A program made the position numbers and the translations under genes. 64,000 bases of DNA from Plasmodium brasilianum. Taxonomy: Eukaryota; Apicomplexa; Aconoidasida; Haemosporida; Plasmodiidae. The notes beneath the pieces were generated by a model, which saw only the letters and a program-made list of their open reading frames with translations, did not search any database and had not been told where the DNA came from. The number at the start of each line of letters is the position of its first letter. Within the stretch, counting starts at the first letter, position 1. The stretch spans positions 1,454,501 through 1,518,500 of the forward strand of contig NC_090120.1 of the NCBI RefSeq assembly GCF_023973825.1, in the 5' to 3' direction. This document shows, piece by piece, positions 36,046 through 47,387 of this stretch.

Positions 36046-36481
36046 CTTTTGCCCATTTCTTTTCGTTTTTTTCTTTTTTTTTTCTGCTCTGAATCGTGTA
36101 AAAATAAGGAAAAGATGTTACTGTGAAAAGTGTTGTGTTATATTTGGTAAAGACTAATTCACTAAAGGAATTTTATGCTAATATAAAATTTTGAGTTATA
36201 TAATTATAATAAATAATATAAACTACCTAGCTTATTTGCTACGTGTAAGCTTGCATATGAAATTACGTGAACACGAATAAATATGCTTATTAATGAATAT
36301 ATAAAGCCTACAAATAAAGGAAATACGTATGTGTGAATATAGGTACCTATGCATATATGTAGGTAATTCCTATATAAATACACAGACGAACTCAAATATA
36401 CATGCACACGTACACCCTTAACAGGCATACATATATATATATATATATTCGGGAATATAACGTTTATTTAGTGGTACGTTT

Positions 36482-37567
36482 ATGGAAATGAATTCTTTAA
36501 ATAAATTCAGTAAAATAAAATACTCAGTTGTGTCAACAGTTAGCAGGCGGAATATTTATACAGTAAGGAAAAAAAGAATTTACAGAATTGTTTTGCTTTA
36601 GCTATTTAAAAAAAAAAAAAAAAAAATTATTGCATGTTAAGAAAAAAATAATAAAATTTAATGTAAAATATAAACAAATTAAATTACAGGAAATAAGTAA
36701 AGTTGATGATTATTTAAAAAAAGTAAACTCAGGGAAGTTGGTTGTTGCTCAGTTCGGAGCTTCTTGGTGTGCGCCTTGTAAAAAAATGAAACCAATAGTA
36801 AGAAATTTAAAAAAAAATATAATAATGTATAATTCGTCTTTCATCGCATATTATTTCACCTTGCGAGATTTGTCATTTTTCGCGTCTTTATGCTATGAGG
36901 AAAGGATGTACAAATGTATATATATACATATACGTATACATATACATGTATACATACATTTGAATGAGAACATAACTTTGCTGACCCTTGAAGTATTTAC
37001 TTTTTTAGCAAATTTTTTTACCCCATCCGTAGATTAAAAAACTAGGTGAAAACAATGAAAATATTGAATCGTTATACATAGACATTGATGAACTTCCCGG
37101 TATATATACAAGAATATGAAAGAGATAAATTTTCGGAAAATGTTCTTTTGCTAAATGGACTATATATGCATATACTGTGCATGCGTTTATGCACATGTTC
37201 GTGCATGTGTCATCACATGCACTTGTACTTGTGTTTTGCCAATATATATATATTTATATGTGTATACATATGCATGCGTTTGTTTATGCCTTAACATGTA
37301 CATGCATTTTTTTGTCCTTGCCACAATTACCGAATATATTTTATTTTTATCTCTTCTAAAGAACTAGGAGAAAACGAAGATATAAATGAGCTACCCACTT
37401 TTTTATTGAGAAAAAATGGGAAATATTTGGATAAAATAATTGGTAAGTTTTTATTTATATAATAGTAGCAAGTTATTCAACAATTTGATAATCTATGTGT
37501 CCTTTTTATCGCAGGAATGAATGAGGAAGAGCTGACAAAATCGGTTGAGAAGCATCAAAGCGATTGA
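36482..37567 (+). CDS. Thioredoxin-like protein, five exons
   Basis: Exons 36482-36562, 36690-36797, 37033-37099, 37362-37442 and 37515-37567 sum to 390 nt and 129 residues with all phases consistent. It is a small thiol-disulfide oxidoreductase. The active site is WCAPC (residues 53-57) after VVAQFGAS, with Ala in place of the common Gly. YIDIDELPE follows the central strand, NELPTFLL carries the cis-proline, and KNGKYLDKIIG forms the last strands. The first 27 residues (MEMNSLNKFSKIKYSVVST, then SRRN) are basic, Ser/Asn-rich and lack acids after residue 2, so organelle (mitochondrial) targeting is possible. The 5' start was chosen because it joins in phase to the Trx core; a shorter cytosolic isoform is not excluded. 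Confidence 0.85.
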
Positions 37568-38802
37568 CGTTACAGGGGATAGGAGCGTAAATGAGCATAT
37601 ATACGTATATAATACAGACACATATGCATGTGTATTTATATATGTATATACATAAGTTCTTCTGTTTGTTAATTTACGTGTTACATTACAATGAAGGATA
37701 ACCTTTTTCGATACGTATAGCACTTTTTTTTTTTTTTTTTCTGCGTAATAATAAAGCAAAGAATTAATAATAAATCATATTTATAAAGTTAATGCTGTTA
37801 AAATAATGAAGTGTTATGAGAATTACTTTACGAGTATAAGTCTCATTTCAAGGGAAGAATTTAATGGAGTGTATAGAAAGAAAAAAAATAAAATAAAAAA
37901 TAAGAAGTTTTCCTATTTTCTCAATTTTAAAAAGTTGACGTATTAACATCTAAACATATATAACAAAATTATGGTACATTATTTAATCTCTATTTTTTTT
38001 TTTTTTTTTTTTTTTCTTATAAACTCTACACAGCTACTGAACATTTGCAGTTACGTAATTCAATGAATCTAGAATATTCTATGTGTAAATATATTCGTAT
38101 TACATACATACAAACGTACGCAAAAGCGCACACATATATAAAAACATAAAATATAAATACATATGTACACACTTTTCCTGATCTCGTTTCTGTGCAAATG
38201 CTGACACCTCATCTCCTACAATTTATTTCATTTTAATGAAATCTTTTGACACATCGATTTGGCATTCGCCAGTAAATTGGAAAAGAAAAAATTCGCAAAT
38301 AAAAATTATGTATACACGTACACAATGCATGTACATATATATATATATATATATATAATTGTAGTGGATTTTTTTTTTCCTTTTTTATTAATTTTGTTTG
38401 CAATATTTTGAAAAGTGTAAAATGAAGCAAATGTCACAGGAAAAAAAAAAAAAAAATTTTCTTTTTAATAATTGTCATTTCAAAAATAGTAAGAAATAGC
38501 TTCATATAAAGTAGTAAGTCTTTCGTTCCACATTTTTAGTTATATTAAATAAAATTATGAAAATTTGCAATTAAGATATTAGAATATGTACATGTATATA
38601 TATATGTACATATATGCGCCATATGGCTGATGCAAAATGAAAGCCCTTATACTCAAGTTTTTATTTGAAATTTTTAATATATAAATTTCGATTTATGATT
38701 CTTAATTTTAAAATATTTTATTTTAAAATTATTTATTTTAAAATATTTTATCATAAAATTTTCATTTTTAAAGTAATATTTTTGAAGCAGTATTTTTAAT
38801 TT
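37568..38802. other. Intergenic region with one small ORF
   Basis: A/T-rich sequence between the thioredoxin-like gene and the yippee gene. It has poly(T) at about 37996-38015, an (AT)n tract at 38337-38357 and an ATTTTA-rich stretch at 38702-38762. A 46-codon ORF at 37806-37946 is listed separately. Confidence 0.55.
37806..37946 (+). CDS. Possible 46-residue basic small ORF
   Basis: An ATG-started frame encodes 46 residues: MKCYENYFTSISLISREEF, then GVYRKKKNKIKNKKFSYFLNF and KKLTY. It is strongly basic, not a translation of a simple repeat, and uses codons typical of genes nearby. A very small basic protein of this kind could be an organellar ribosomal component, but no family is recognised. 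It could equally be chance, since it lies about 240 bp from the thioredoxin-like stop and may be in that gene's 3' UTR. Confidence 0.22.
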   Translation: MKCYENYFTSISLISREEFNGVYRKKKNKIKNKKFSYFLNFKKLTY

Positions 38803-39823
38803 ATGGGTAGATCATTCAAGGTTTTTCTGAACAACTACGTATATAGGTACGCTGAAAAAAAAATTGTTCATATGTGCATACGTACACGTGTATATATTTA
38901 TTTATAGCAACTCATACTTGGTATTTATCGGAATTTGTCGATGAATGGCCGAAGTGTAGTGAGAGCGAGCGTGTGTGGGTATATGTAAATGTGTAATTGA
39001 GTAAAGACATAAAAGAATGATCGCATACCTGCAAATGTATGTGCAGGTCATTTGTTGCATTTAACAAACGTTTATCTTTAAAGGATTATGCGAATAAGCG
39101 AAGTTGTCTCGTATGGAGATATATGCTCATATACATATCTACATACATACATATATACATACATATATATATACATACATATATACATACATACATACAT
39201 ATATGCATACATACATATATACATACATATATACATACATACATATATACATACATATATACATACATATATACATACATATATACATACATATATACAT
39301 ACATATATACATACATATATACATACATATATACATACATATATACATACATATATACATACATATATACATACATATATACATACATATATACATACAT
39401 ATATACATACATATGTATATATGCGTATGCGTGTGCACATATAGGCATGGATACACACGTGCACTTTTCACTCCCATTAGTTGTTCAGAATGTGGGAACC
39501 ACTTATCCGACCCTAGTGAACTAGTCTCTACATCCTTCCGCGGTAGGACAGGACCAGCTTGGTTGTTCTCGAAAGTTATAAATGTATGTGAAGGGCAATA
39601 TGAAGATAGAATGATGACAACCGGTCAGCACACAATTGTTGACATATACTGTAATAACTGTAGAAATAATGTAGGGTGGAAATATGAAGATTCATCCGAA
39701 GAATCTCAGAAATATAAAAAAGGGAAATATATTTTAGAAAAAGCTTTACTGTCGTTTTTGGTTATAGACCAACGAGGGAAAGAGCATGAATTTGAGCTTA
39801 AATCATCTGATTGTGATTTTTGA
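38803..39823 (+). CDS. Yippee-like zinc-binding protein, two exons
   Basis: Exons 38803-38846 and 39481-39823 join across a 634-bp intron (split Ser codon AG|T) to give 128 residues. The start [16 protein letters not shown] is the typical yippee start. The domain has CSECGNHLS (Cys-x2-Cys), [35 protein letters not shown], a second zinc pair [14 protein letters not shown] (Cys-x2-Cys), and [14 protein letters not shown]. The four cysteines should bind one zinc ion. Length and motif order match the family (about 120 residues), a structural relative of the CULT/cereblon fold; its cellular role in Plasmodium is unknown. The intron consists mostly of a 12-bp microsatellite, and frames that read through that array are artefacts. 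Confidence 0.92.
39125..39415. repeat. 12-bp ACATACATATAT array in the yippee intron
   Basis: About 20 or more near-perfect copies of acatacatatat fill roughly half of the yippee intron. All six frames are open for more than 100 codons, so automated gene finders are likely to fuse a Tyr-Ile-His repeat onto the yippee protein. Confidence 0.95.
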
Positions 39824-39896
39824 TAAGACAAAAAATGGTCAAACAGACGTACATATATACTTGTGCATATGCGTACACTTACATACGTACGTAGTA

Positions 39897-39947
<51 letters not shown>

Positions 39948-40794
39948 CATATATACCAGCATAAATGCATCCATTTCAAATACAGCTCTTTTCGCATTCC
40001 GTTTTTTTTTTTTTTTTTGTTTCTGATATATTTATGCAAAGGTGGGAATATATGTAAATGAGCATTTATATCTCGTTTTCCCCATTTTCCCTTTTTTTGT
40101 TGTTATAGTTATTTTGCTTTATTTTTTTTTTTTCATTTTACTTCACCTCATTTTATTTTTTTTTGCGTCATTTTTTATTTCACCATTTATCAAAAATAGG
40201 TATGCATTTTCAATTTCATTTTTTTTTTTCTCATTTTTAATTTCCTGTAATATGCACAGCATTATTATTATAGCACAAGTGGATATCTTACAGTAAAGCA
40301 TGGTTTTATTCTCATCACAAATATGACCATACATACATATATACATGTATATATGCGCATATGTGCATATAAGCTTATAAACGAATTTCAAACCAGCATA
40401 CGTATGAGCAATTATTACACTGATAAATTAAATAAAAAAAAAAAAAAAAAAAGTTTATACACACTTCAATGAAAGGTTTTATATACCTTTTTCTTTTTCG
40501 ACCCCCACAAATTATGTTGTTACACTTAACAAGCAACACACGGGGTGAAAATATGTAACCTACTGAAAACAATGCTTAACCATTTATTGGCTATTGTCAT
40601 CATTACATTAGTACTTTCGTTAAATAAATAAGGTATACAAAATAATTGCGTTTATAAAATATTTAAAATAACAGGGAGAAGAAGAAAAAAAAAAAAAAAT
40701 TATATATATAAAAAAAAAAATACGTTAAAAAGAAAAGAATTTATTTAAAAAAAAAAAAAAAAGCAATTGGAATTTAAAATAAAAGAAATATGAC

Positions 40795-40841
<47 letters not shown>

Positions 40842-41179
40842 TATTTATACATATATACGTACACATATATATACACCCATGAAAACACGAATATAAACAC
40901 ACATATATACACAAATAGACACACTTATATATATATATATATATTTATTTATTTAAACGAATAAAAATATGCACAGCTGGTCGTTCGTTTGCTTGTCCGC
41001 ATGCTTACTCTTTCTTTATATATTATTTACTCTAAATAGTTGAGATCATCCTCATAAATACTGTTGTCCACTGCCCGCTGTCCTCTTTTCGCGATCTTCA
41101 CGTATTAAATCCCTCGTATATGCGGCTGTAAATGATCCCGCAGTTGTGCTAAGTGTATATTTATATATATATACATAAG

Positions 41180-41236
<57 letters not shown>

Positions 41237-41478
41237 TATATCTACATGTACATGCGTTTGTGCTTGCTCTGCGTAACATGCGCGCTATTGAAAGTCATAC
41301 CATTGTCTATACATCATCTAGGTCTCCATACACACACACACACACACACATGGCTCCGAGATGGGGTTAACAAAATGATTTAACCATTTGTCATATGTAC
41401 ATTTTGCTCTTCATGTGATTTATATATCCACAAAAAGGTTGAGGGAAGGCCTCTCTTCCTGCTGTGTTTAAAAATTCT
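39824..41478. other. Convergent intergenic region (yippee / HDAC1)
   Basis: Contains (AT)n tracts at about 39899-39944, 40809-40833 and 41187-41234, poly(A) runs at 40436-40452, 40686-40699 and 40749-40761, and a (CA)n tract at 41332-41350. No coding region is supported; it should hold the two 3' UTRs. Confidence 0.65.
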
Positions 41479-42822
41479 CTAAATAATATTTTGATCTCGA
41501 TCTGATAAATCAAAAAAGTCATCTTCATAATTTTTCCTCCTTAAATGATGAGTAGTTGAATGTTCTTTTGCTCTGGTCCCTGCAGCTCTACCACCTCCAC
41601 TGTCATCTTTAAGTTCATATTGATTTTTATCACTTTCATCATCTATTTCCGAATCGAAGAAGTCTGGAGGTACATAAGAGAACTGAACACCAGGTGCGTG
41701 TTCAATGTTACGTAAATTTTCTGTAATTTTCATTTTTATTCTACTCAAATGTTCAGGTGAATTATAGTTTGGTATACTTGATGGTTGTAAATGTAATTGA
41801 AAATCAGGGGCATAATAATCATAATAATCATTTAAGCTTATTTGATCAGGCATTTCATGATGCTTATTTAATACTACACCAGTTTCATATGCCCAACATC
41901 GTGATACATTACGTATAGTATATCCGCCACCTCCTAATACTAGAAGTGGTAAATTATATGCTCTCACATGCTCTACACATCTTGCATGCCCTTTTATAGT
42001 TAAATTGAACCTACCCAATCTATCACCTGTTAAACTATCAGCCCCACATTGTAATATAATAGCTCCTGGTTTATATGTCTGTACACATTTATCTATAACA
42101 ACTTTAAACAAATCAACAAAAGCATCATCTGTAATGCCATCATTTAATGGTACATTAACACTATAATATTTTCCATGATGAACACCTATATCTGTAATAT
42201 CACCTGTACCTGGGAAATAATCTCCAAACTTATGAAAAGAAACTGTCATTACTCTATGAGTAACATAAAAAGCTTCTTCAACTCCATCACCATGATGGAC
42301 ATCAATATCTATATACATAACTCGCGCATGATATTTTAATAATTCTAAAATACCTAAAACTATATCATTGATGTAACAAAAACCGCTAGCTTCCGACATT
42401 TTTGCATGATGCAATCCACCTGACCAATTCACGCAAATATCCGCACAATGATGATTTAATTTTGCTGCTCCATCAATAGATGCCCCTGCACACGATTGTT
42501 GAAATTGAAAAAGACCATCAAAAACAGGACAGTCAGTAGCTTCACCTACATTAAATCTTTTTAATTGATATGTGAACTCTCTATAATTTTCCAATGATAT
42601 AGACGATAAAAAGTCTACATATTCATAATCATGAAATAATGTTAATTCGTTCACATCGCTTTTATGTGGTCTATATACCTCCATATATTTATACAAATTA
42701 TACGATACTATCAACGAATGTGTCATTCGAATTCTCTGCGGTTTCATAGGATGACCAGCTCCATAATAATAGCTACCTATGTCTGGATCATGAAAATATG
42801 CTACCTTTTTTCTGTTTGACAT
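41479..42822 (-). CDS. HDAC1: Class I histone deacetylase (HDAC1/RPD3)
   Basis: A single intronless exon of 447 residues, highly conserved and almost free of low complexity. It removes acetyl groups from histone lysines in the nucleus and is the zinc-dependent class I enzyme of Plasmodium, the subject of HDAC-inhibitor studies. Key residues are all present: [14 protein letters not shown] with the His138-His139 pair, the zinc ligands Asp174 and His176 in [14 protein letters not shown], Asp262 in QCGADSL, and the catalytic Tyr301 in [14 protein letters not shown]. The inositol-phosphate/co-repressor surface residues (KPQRIRMTH near 27-35) are also typical. The last 70 residues are acidic and variable. 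The length is very close to that of P. falciparum HDAC1. Confidence 0.97.
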   Translation of the reverse strand: MSNRKKVAYFHDPDIGSYYYGAGHPMKPQRIRMTHSLIVSYNLYKYMEVYRPHKSDVNELTLFHDYEYVDFLSSISLENYREFTYQLKRFNVGEATDCPVFDGLFQFQQSCAGASIDGAAKLNHHCADICVNWSGGLHHAKMSEASGFCYINDIVLGILELLKYHARVMYIDIDVHHGDGVEEAFYVTHRVMTVSFHKFGDYFPGTGDITDIGVHHGKYYSVNVPLNDGITDDAFVDLFKVVIDKCVQTYKPGAIILQCGADSLTGDRLGRFNLTIKGHARCVEHVRAYNLPLLVLGGGGYTIRNVSRCWAYETGVVLNKHHEMPDQISLNDYYDYYAPDFQLHLQPSSIPNYNSPEHLSRIKMKITENLRNIEHAPGVQFSYVPPDFFDSEIDDESDKNQYELKDDSGGGRAAGTRAKEHSTTHHLRRKNYEDDFFDLSDRDQNII

Positions 42823-43289
42823 TATTTTTTTATATATATATTTTTTTTTTTTTTTTTTTGTATAACCTTATTCACCCTTATTATATTATTTTATTTTTTT
42901 TTTTTTTGTCAATGAAAACATAAAGAAGGCACGGGAACGTACCTTTTTTTTTTTCCTCTGCAATTGCTGGAAATTTTGCTAAAGCTGGTTATATATACAC
43001 ATGCGTGAGGATGTCTACATACACATGTATATATATAAGTATACATATGCGTGCATATATACGGGCATATATACGGCATATACAAATGCACATATTTTTT
43101 TTTTTTATCCTTTCCTGCGGATGTGCCTTTTTCCCCTCCTCAAAATTTTTTTCAAATGGTAATCTTCTATTGACTTGTAATTAGTTACACAAATTTACAT
43201 GAAAGGTCAGGTAAAAATTTGGGATAATTTTCTACACGATTTTTTTTTTTTTCCAGCTTCGTTTATACAAGTACAAATATACGGATATA

Positions 43290-43560
43290 TACACGTGCCG
43301 CCTATACATACCTGTGCCGCTTATACATACCTGTGCCGCTTATACATACCTGTGCCGCTTATACATAACTGTGCCGCTTATATATACATGTGCTGCTTAT
43401 ATATACATGTGCTGCTTATATATACATGTGCTGCTTATATATACATGTGCTGCTTATATATACATGTGCTGCTTATATATACATGTGCTGCTTATACATA
43501 CCTGTGCCGCTTATACATACATGTGCTGCTTATACATACATGTGCCGCTTAAACGTATGT
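43290..43560. repeat. 19-bp tandem array (CTTATACATACCTGTGCCG)
   Basis: About fourteen copies of a 19-bp unit in two sub-families: cttatacatacctgtgccg at the ends and cttatatatacatgtgctg in the middle. Because 19 is not a multiple of three the frames rotate, and all three stay open as Cys/Ala/Tyr peptides. It is about 470 bp upstream of HDAC1. Confidence 0.9.
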
Positions 43561-44006
43561 ACACGGGGGAAGAACATAATTTTTTGTATTCGTTCGGACA
43601 CTCGTAATTAAAAGGGAAGAGGAGTAAATTTCAGAGATTAATGGATACAAGTATATGTAAGTGTTTACCTATGTACGTATGTGCGTATGTATGTATACAT
43701 AATTTACGCACGTATTTACTTATGTATGTACATGCATTTAAACGAATATTTATGCACAAGCTACACAAGCAGGACTATGAAATTGCAACTAAAACGAGAG
43801 GAAAAAGATGTATGGTTAATAAAGATATGCATATGATTTATATTCCCTTCAACGAGAAATATAAGCATAAATTAAAAATGCATAAATAAGCATAAATACA
43901 CGTAAAGTAAAATGCCTCTTAAAAACTTAAAATAAAAAGATCATTCGCTCATGCACAGGTAAAATGGTACATAAATGTTATATATATACATATATTATAT
44001 ATATAA

Positions 44007-44052
<46 letters not shown>

Positions 44053-44854
44053 TTATCCGTACGAAGATATATCATTGACGAAATTTTTTACTTCCCGCAA
44101 TGTAATAATTTTATCTGTTTCAACATGCTTCGAAAAAAAAAGAGCATTATTGCAATTTTTCTTAAATTTTATTAACCTAAATTGTCTTTTTATTTCGAAG
44201 AATATTTAAAAAAAAAATTATTTTTAAGAATTCTTCTTTTTTTTTTTTGTTATGTATTCAGCTGTAACATGGGTATGCGTTAATAAATATTTAGTAGCGT
44301 TTATTATTTTATACATATATATACATATGTACATATATATATGTTTAAACACATGCATATTTTATGTTATCCTATAAAATGCAACCAGCATATAAAAAAT
44401 ATTTATTTTAAAAAAGAACAAATTTGAAAAGATGAAAAAAATAAAAAGAAAAATAAAAGGGAAAAAAAAAAAGGGAAAAACGTCTTTACGACTACAAATG
44501 TTTTCATTAAAAATACGGAAAAAAAATATTCATGCTATGAGGATTTTTTAAATATTTGCGAAGCACAAAAAAAAAATAATATAAATGAAAAAGAAAAAAA
44601 ATTAAAAAAATAAAATAAAATAATATAATATGACGATGTTATATAATAATAGGACGATGTAATAGAATAATATGGCAGTGTAATAATAAAAAATAGGATA
44701 ATGCAATAATATAGTAATAATATAATAATGCTAAACCTTTAGTGCTCTCCTTAAAATGGCCCTTATTTTAAAATATTAATTTTTGAAAAATATATTAGGA
44801 AAGCCGCGTGATTCGCGTACATCCACAGATGTACATTACATATGTATATGCATA

Positions 44855-44965
44855 TATATATATATGCGTATATATGTATATGCGTATATATGTATATGCG
44901 TATATATGTATATGCGTATATATGTATATGAGTATATATGTATATGCGTATATATGTATGTACGC
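44855..44965. repeat. 16-bp ATATATGTATATGCGT array
   Basis: About six copies of atatatgtatatgcgt in the HDAC1-UPF2 gap, open on both strands as Tyr/Ile/Cys peptides. Confidence 0.8.
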
Positions 44966-45549
44966 ATACGCATGTACGTAAATCTAAGTATTCGATGCTT
45001 ATATATACGTATATATACATAATAAGCCCGTTACAACGTGATACGTATTATTTACACAGAACGTATGTGCAGTACGTACGTGTACGCACATTTTGCCAAT
45101 TTTGCATGTCGACTGTTATACTGTAATTAAGAATAGGAGATATACTGTAACCTAGTGAAAACACATGAGCTTACCTTTTATAAATAGTATACTTCTTAAA
45201 AATATTTTATACACAAATGTAATAATAGTATGTATAAATAAATATATATAAGAGGATATAGTAATGTATGATGTTAAAATAATTATTTCAAATATTATAA
45301 GGAAGAATGTGATATAATAATAGCATTATAATTTGTATCCTTAGCAGATCCTTAAATATTATTTTTTGACTAACCCAAATATATGCGATTTGTTATTAAC
45401 TTTACGAATGAATAATTTTTGATGCTATTTTTTTTTTCAGTTAGGGTAGGGGAAAATGCTACATGTATTTATAAATATATAAAAGAAAGAGAAAAAAAAG
45501 AAAAGAAAATGTAGCTTCTCAAATTTATATAAATGTGCTATAGATCAGA

Positions 45550-45810
45550 GAAATAAGAAAAAACGAAAAAGCAAAAAAAAGAGAAAACGAAAAAACGAAA
45601 AGTCGAAAAAACGAAAAGCGAAAAAACGAAAAAATAAAAAGTCGAAAAAACGAAAAGCGAAAAAACGAAAAAATAAAAAGTCGAAAAAACGAAAAAACAA
45701 AAAGTCGAAAAAACGAAAAAACAAAAAATCGAAAAAACGAAATGCGAAAAAACGAAATGCGAAAAAACGAAATGCGAAAAAACGAAATGCGAAAAAACAA
45801 AATTAAGTCC
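45550..45810. repeat. Degenerate CGAAAAAA / AACGAAAAGT array
   Basis: Repeats with mixed 8-, 16- and 24-bp periods built from cgaaaaaa plus variable aagt, aagc, ataaaa and atgc endings; the last copies are an even aacgaaatgcgaaaaa series. Phe/Arg/Ser frames on the minus strand are artefacts. Confidence 0.85.
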
Positions 45811-45886
45811 AATGTGACAATGTTTTTAGGCATTTATTTTTCATTTTATGTCTTTTCTCGTATTTCAGATTAAAAAATACACACGG

Positions 45887-46815
45887 ATGCAGTGTGCACC
45901 GCAAACAAGTGGTACATTGAGGAAAAATGTAACGATGACTTATAATATCATCGCGTATAACTATAATTAGAATTGAACTGTTAAATAGATAGATACACGT
46001 GCACACCTGGGTATATATATATATATATGTATTTATTCATGTATATATATGTATGCATGTATGTATGTGTACATTTGCGCTTTTTTTATTTTTCGTTCTT
46101 CACAAGGACGGGAAAATAAAAAATAAATCTATCCCAAAGTTCAATGCAGTATTTCACAGTAGTGGTATTTTCTTTTTTTTTTTTTTTTTTTATTTTCCCA
46201 TGCACCTACATATATATAATGATGAAATCATGCACGTAAACACATTTACGACGAATTATACACCTTATTTCAACACCCTCCCTATTTGCATTAAATTAAA
46301 AAAAAATAAAACGATAAATAATACATAGTAATTAATAAAAAGAAATATATAGTAATAAATCAATGGTACTATATAAATAATAATATTTAAATGGTAATAT
46401 TTAAATAGTAATAAATAAATGGTAACAAGTGTATAGTAATAAATAAATAATAAAAAAAAAAAAAAAAAAAAAAAAAATTATCTTAGCTATGCATCACATA
46501 TGATCATATATACCCCACGTGTTAAAAAATGTAGTAGCAAAAAAAAAATTACTGTGTTAGCTTCAGCTTAACTCTTTTGCGTAAATACTTTCGAGCGAGC
46601 TTCACTTTGTTTATTTTTATTATTTTTATTATATTCATTATATTTATTTTGTTCTTCTTCATTTTATTTTGTTTCGTTTTGTTCCTTTTCATTTTATTTT
46701 TTTACTTTCACATGGTAATAAGTACCTTCATTTTGTTATAATTTTATAACAGCATCGCTTGATATTGGTTTTTTCATTATTTTTTTTTTTTTAATCGCTA
46801 TAATATGTAAAAGGA

Positions 46816-46851
<36 letters not shown>

Positions 46852-46904
46852 AAATTATTCTTAAAATGGAAATATACACTATACATAATCATGAAGAAGT
46901 TTAG
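45887..46904 (+). CDS. Candidate small spliced single-pass membrane protein gene
   Basis: Three phase-compatible exons can be drawn: 45887-45928 (MQCAPQTSGTLRKN, donor AAT|GTAACG), 46107-46164 (DGKIKNKSIPKFNAVFHSS, donor G|GTATTT) and 46753-46904 (acceptor TTATAACAG). The third encodes SLDIGFFIIFFFLIAIICKR, a single membrane segment, then a lysine run from poly(A) and a short end, for 83 residues in all. The open frame continues upstream of the ATG to a good acceptor at 45868 (CTCGTATTTCAG), so a further 5' exon is possible. The first two exons have clearly higher G/C content than the surroundings. The fold would suit a small tail-anchored or organellar complex subunit. No family is recognised, and the lysine tract in a 32-A run is a weak point. 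Confidence 0.3.
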
Positions 46905-47222
46905 TGAAATAAATTTTTTTGAGTCTATTAATCAAATAAATGGTTTTAAATGCGATGATAAGCAGTGTATACAAAATTAAATGTAAATAAATGCATGGGT
47001 GATTAATAAGCTGTGGGAAAAACAAATGCCCAAGCCGGCCATAGGAGCGTCAGGCTGCAATCACATGCACGTATTTTCAAATTTTACGCAATTTAGCATG
47101 TTCCTTTTTCCTTTCCTTTATACTTTTCCAAGTTTTATCATATAAAATTTACAAAATATAGAAAGAGGTGTGCACTGATGGAAAGAGCTGTGAGTTCATG
47201 TATGCACGTGCGCCTGGACATA

Positions 47223-47274
<52 letters not shown>

Positions 47275-47387
47275 TACATATATACATATATACATATATA
47301 TATATATGTATATGTATCCCTACGCATATATGTATATACACTTAAACCCGTCCTGTTAATGCGTGGAGAGAACAAAAGATCCGCGCG

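Larger units (their letters stand above)
33276..36481. other. Divergent intergenic region between PP-beta and the thioredoxin-like gene
   Basis: Contains (AT)n tracts at 33360-33411 and 33931-33969, a poly(A) run at 34151-34183, a 12-bp acataattactt array at about 34301-34372, poly(A) runs near 34613-34629 and 34660-34680, and short TTTCTCTTTGCTCA repeats at 35920-36040. A possible isolated exon after the acceptor TTTTTAATAG at 35635 reads VIEKLETLNYVLKK, but no consistent partner exons were found. Confidence 0.55.
42823..47387. other. 4.5-kb divergent intergenic region between HDAC1 and UPF2
   Basis: Holds a 19-bp array (43290-43560), (AT)n tracts at 44019-44045 and 47219-47270, an ATATATGTATATGCGT array at 44850-44960, a degenerate CGAAAAAA array (45550-45810), poly(A) runs at 46453-46477 and 46818-46849, and a candidate small spliced gene (45887-46904). 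Several short Tyr/Ile/Cys frames across the arrays are artefacts. Confidence 0.6.

Noticed and set aside
39078..39477. Long Tyr-Ile-His / Tyr-Val-Cys open frames on both strands
   Set aside because: They are translations of the 12-bp microsatellite in the yippee intron, open in all six frames.
43199..43611. Cys-Ala-Ala-Tyr repeat peptides upstream of HDAC1
   Set aside because: They are encoded by a 19-bp array in rotating frames. A tiny MKGQ exon with a GTAAAA donor can be drawn, but the product would be pure repeat.
43641..43889. 82-codon ATG frame upstream of HDAC1, with a normal-looking last third
   Set aside because: The first half is microsatellite-like (Tyr/Val/Cys/Ile). There is no splice or homology support, and it lies in a divergent promoter gap.
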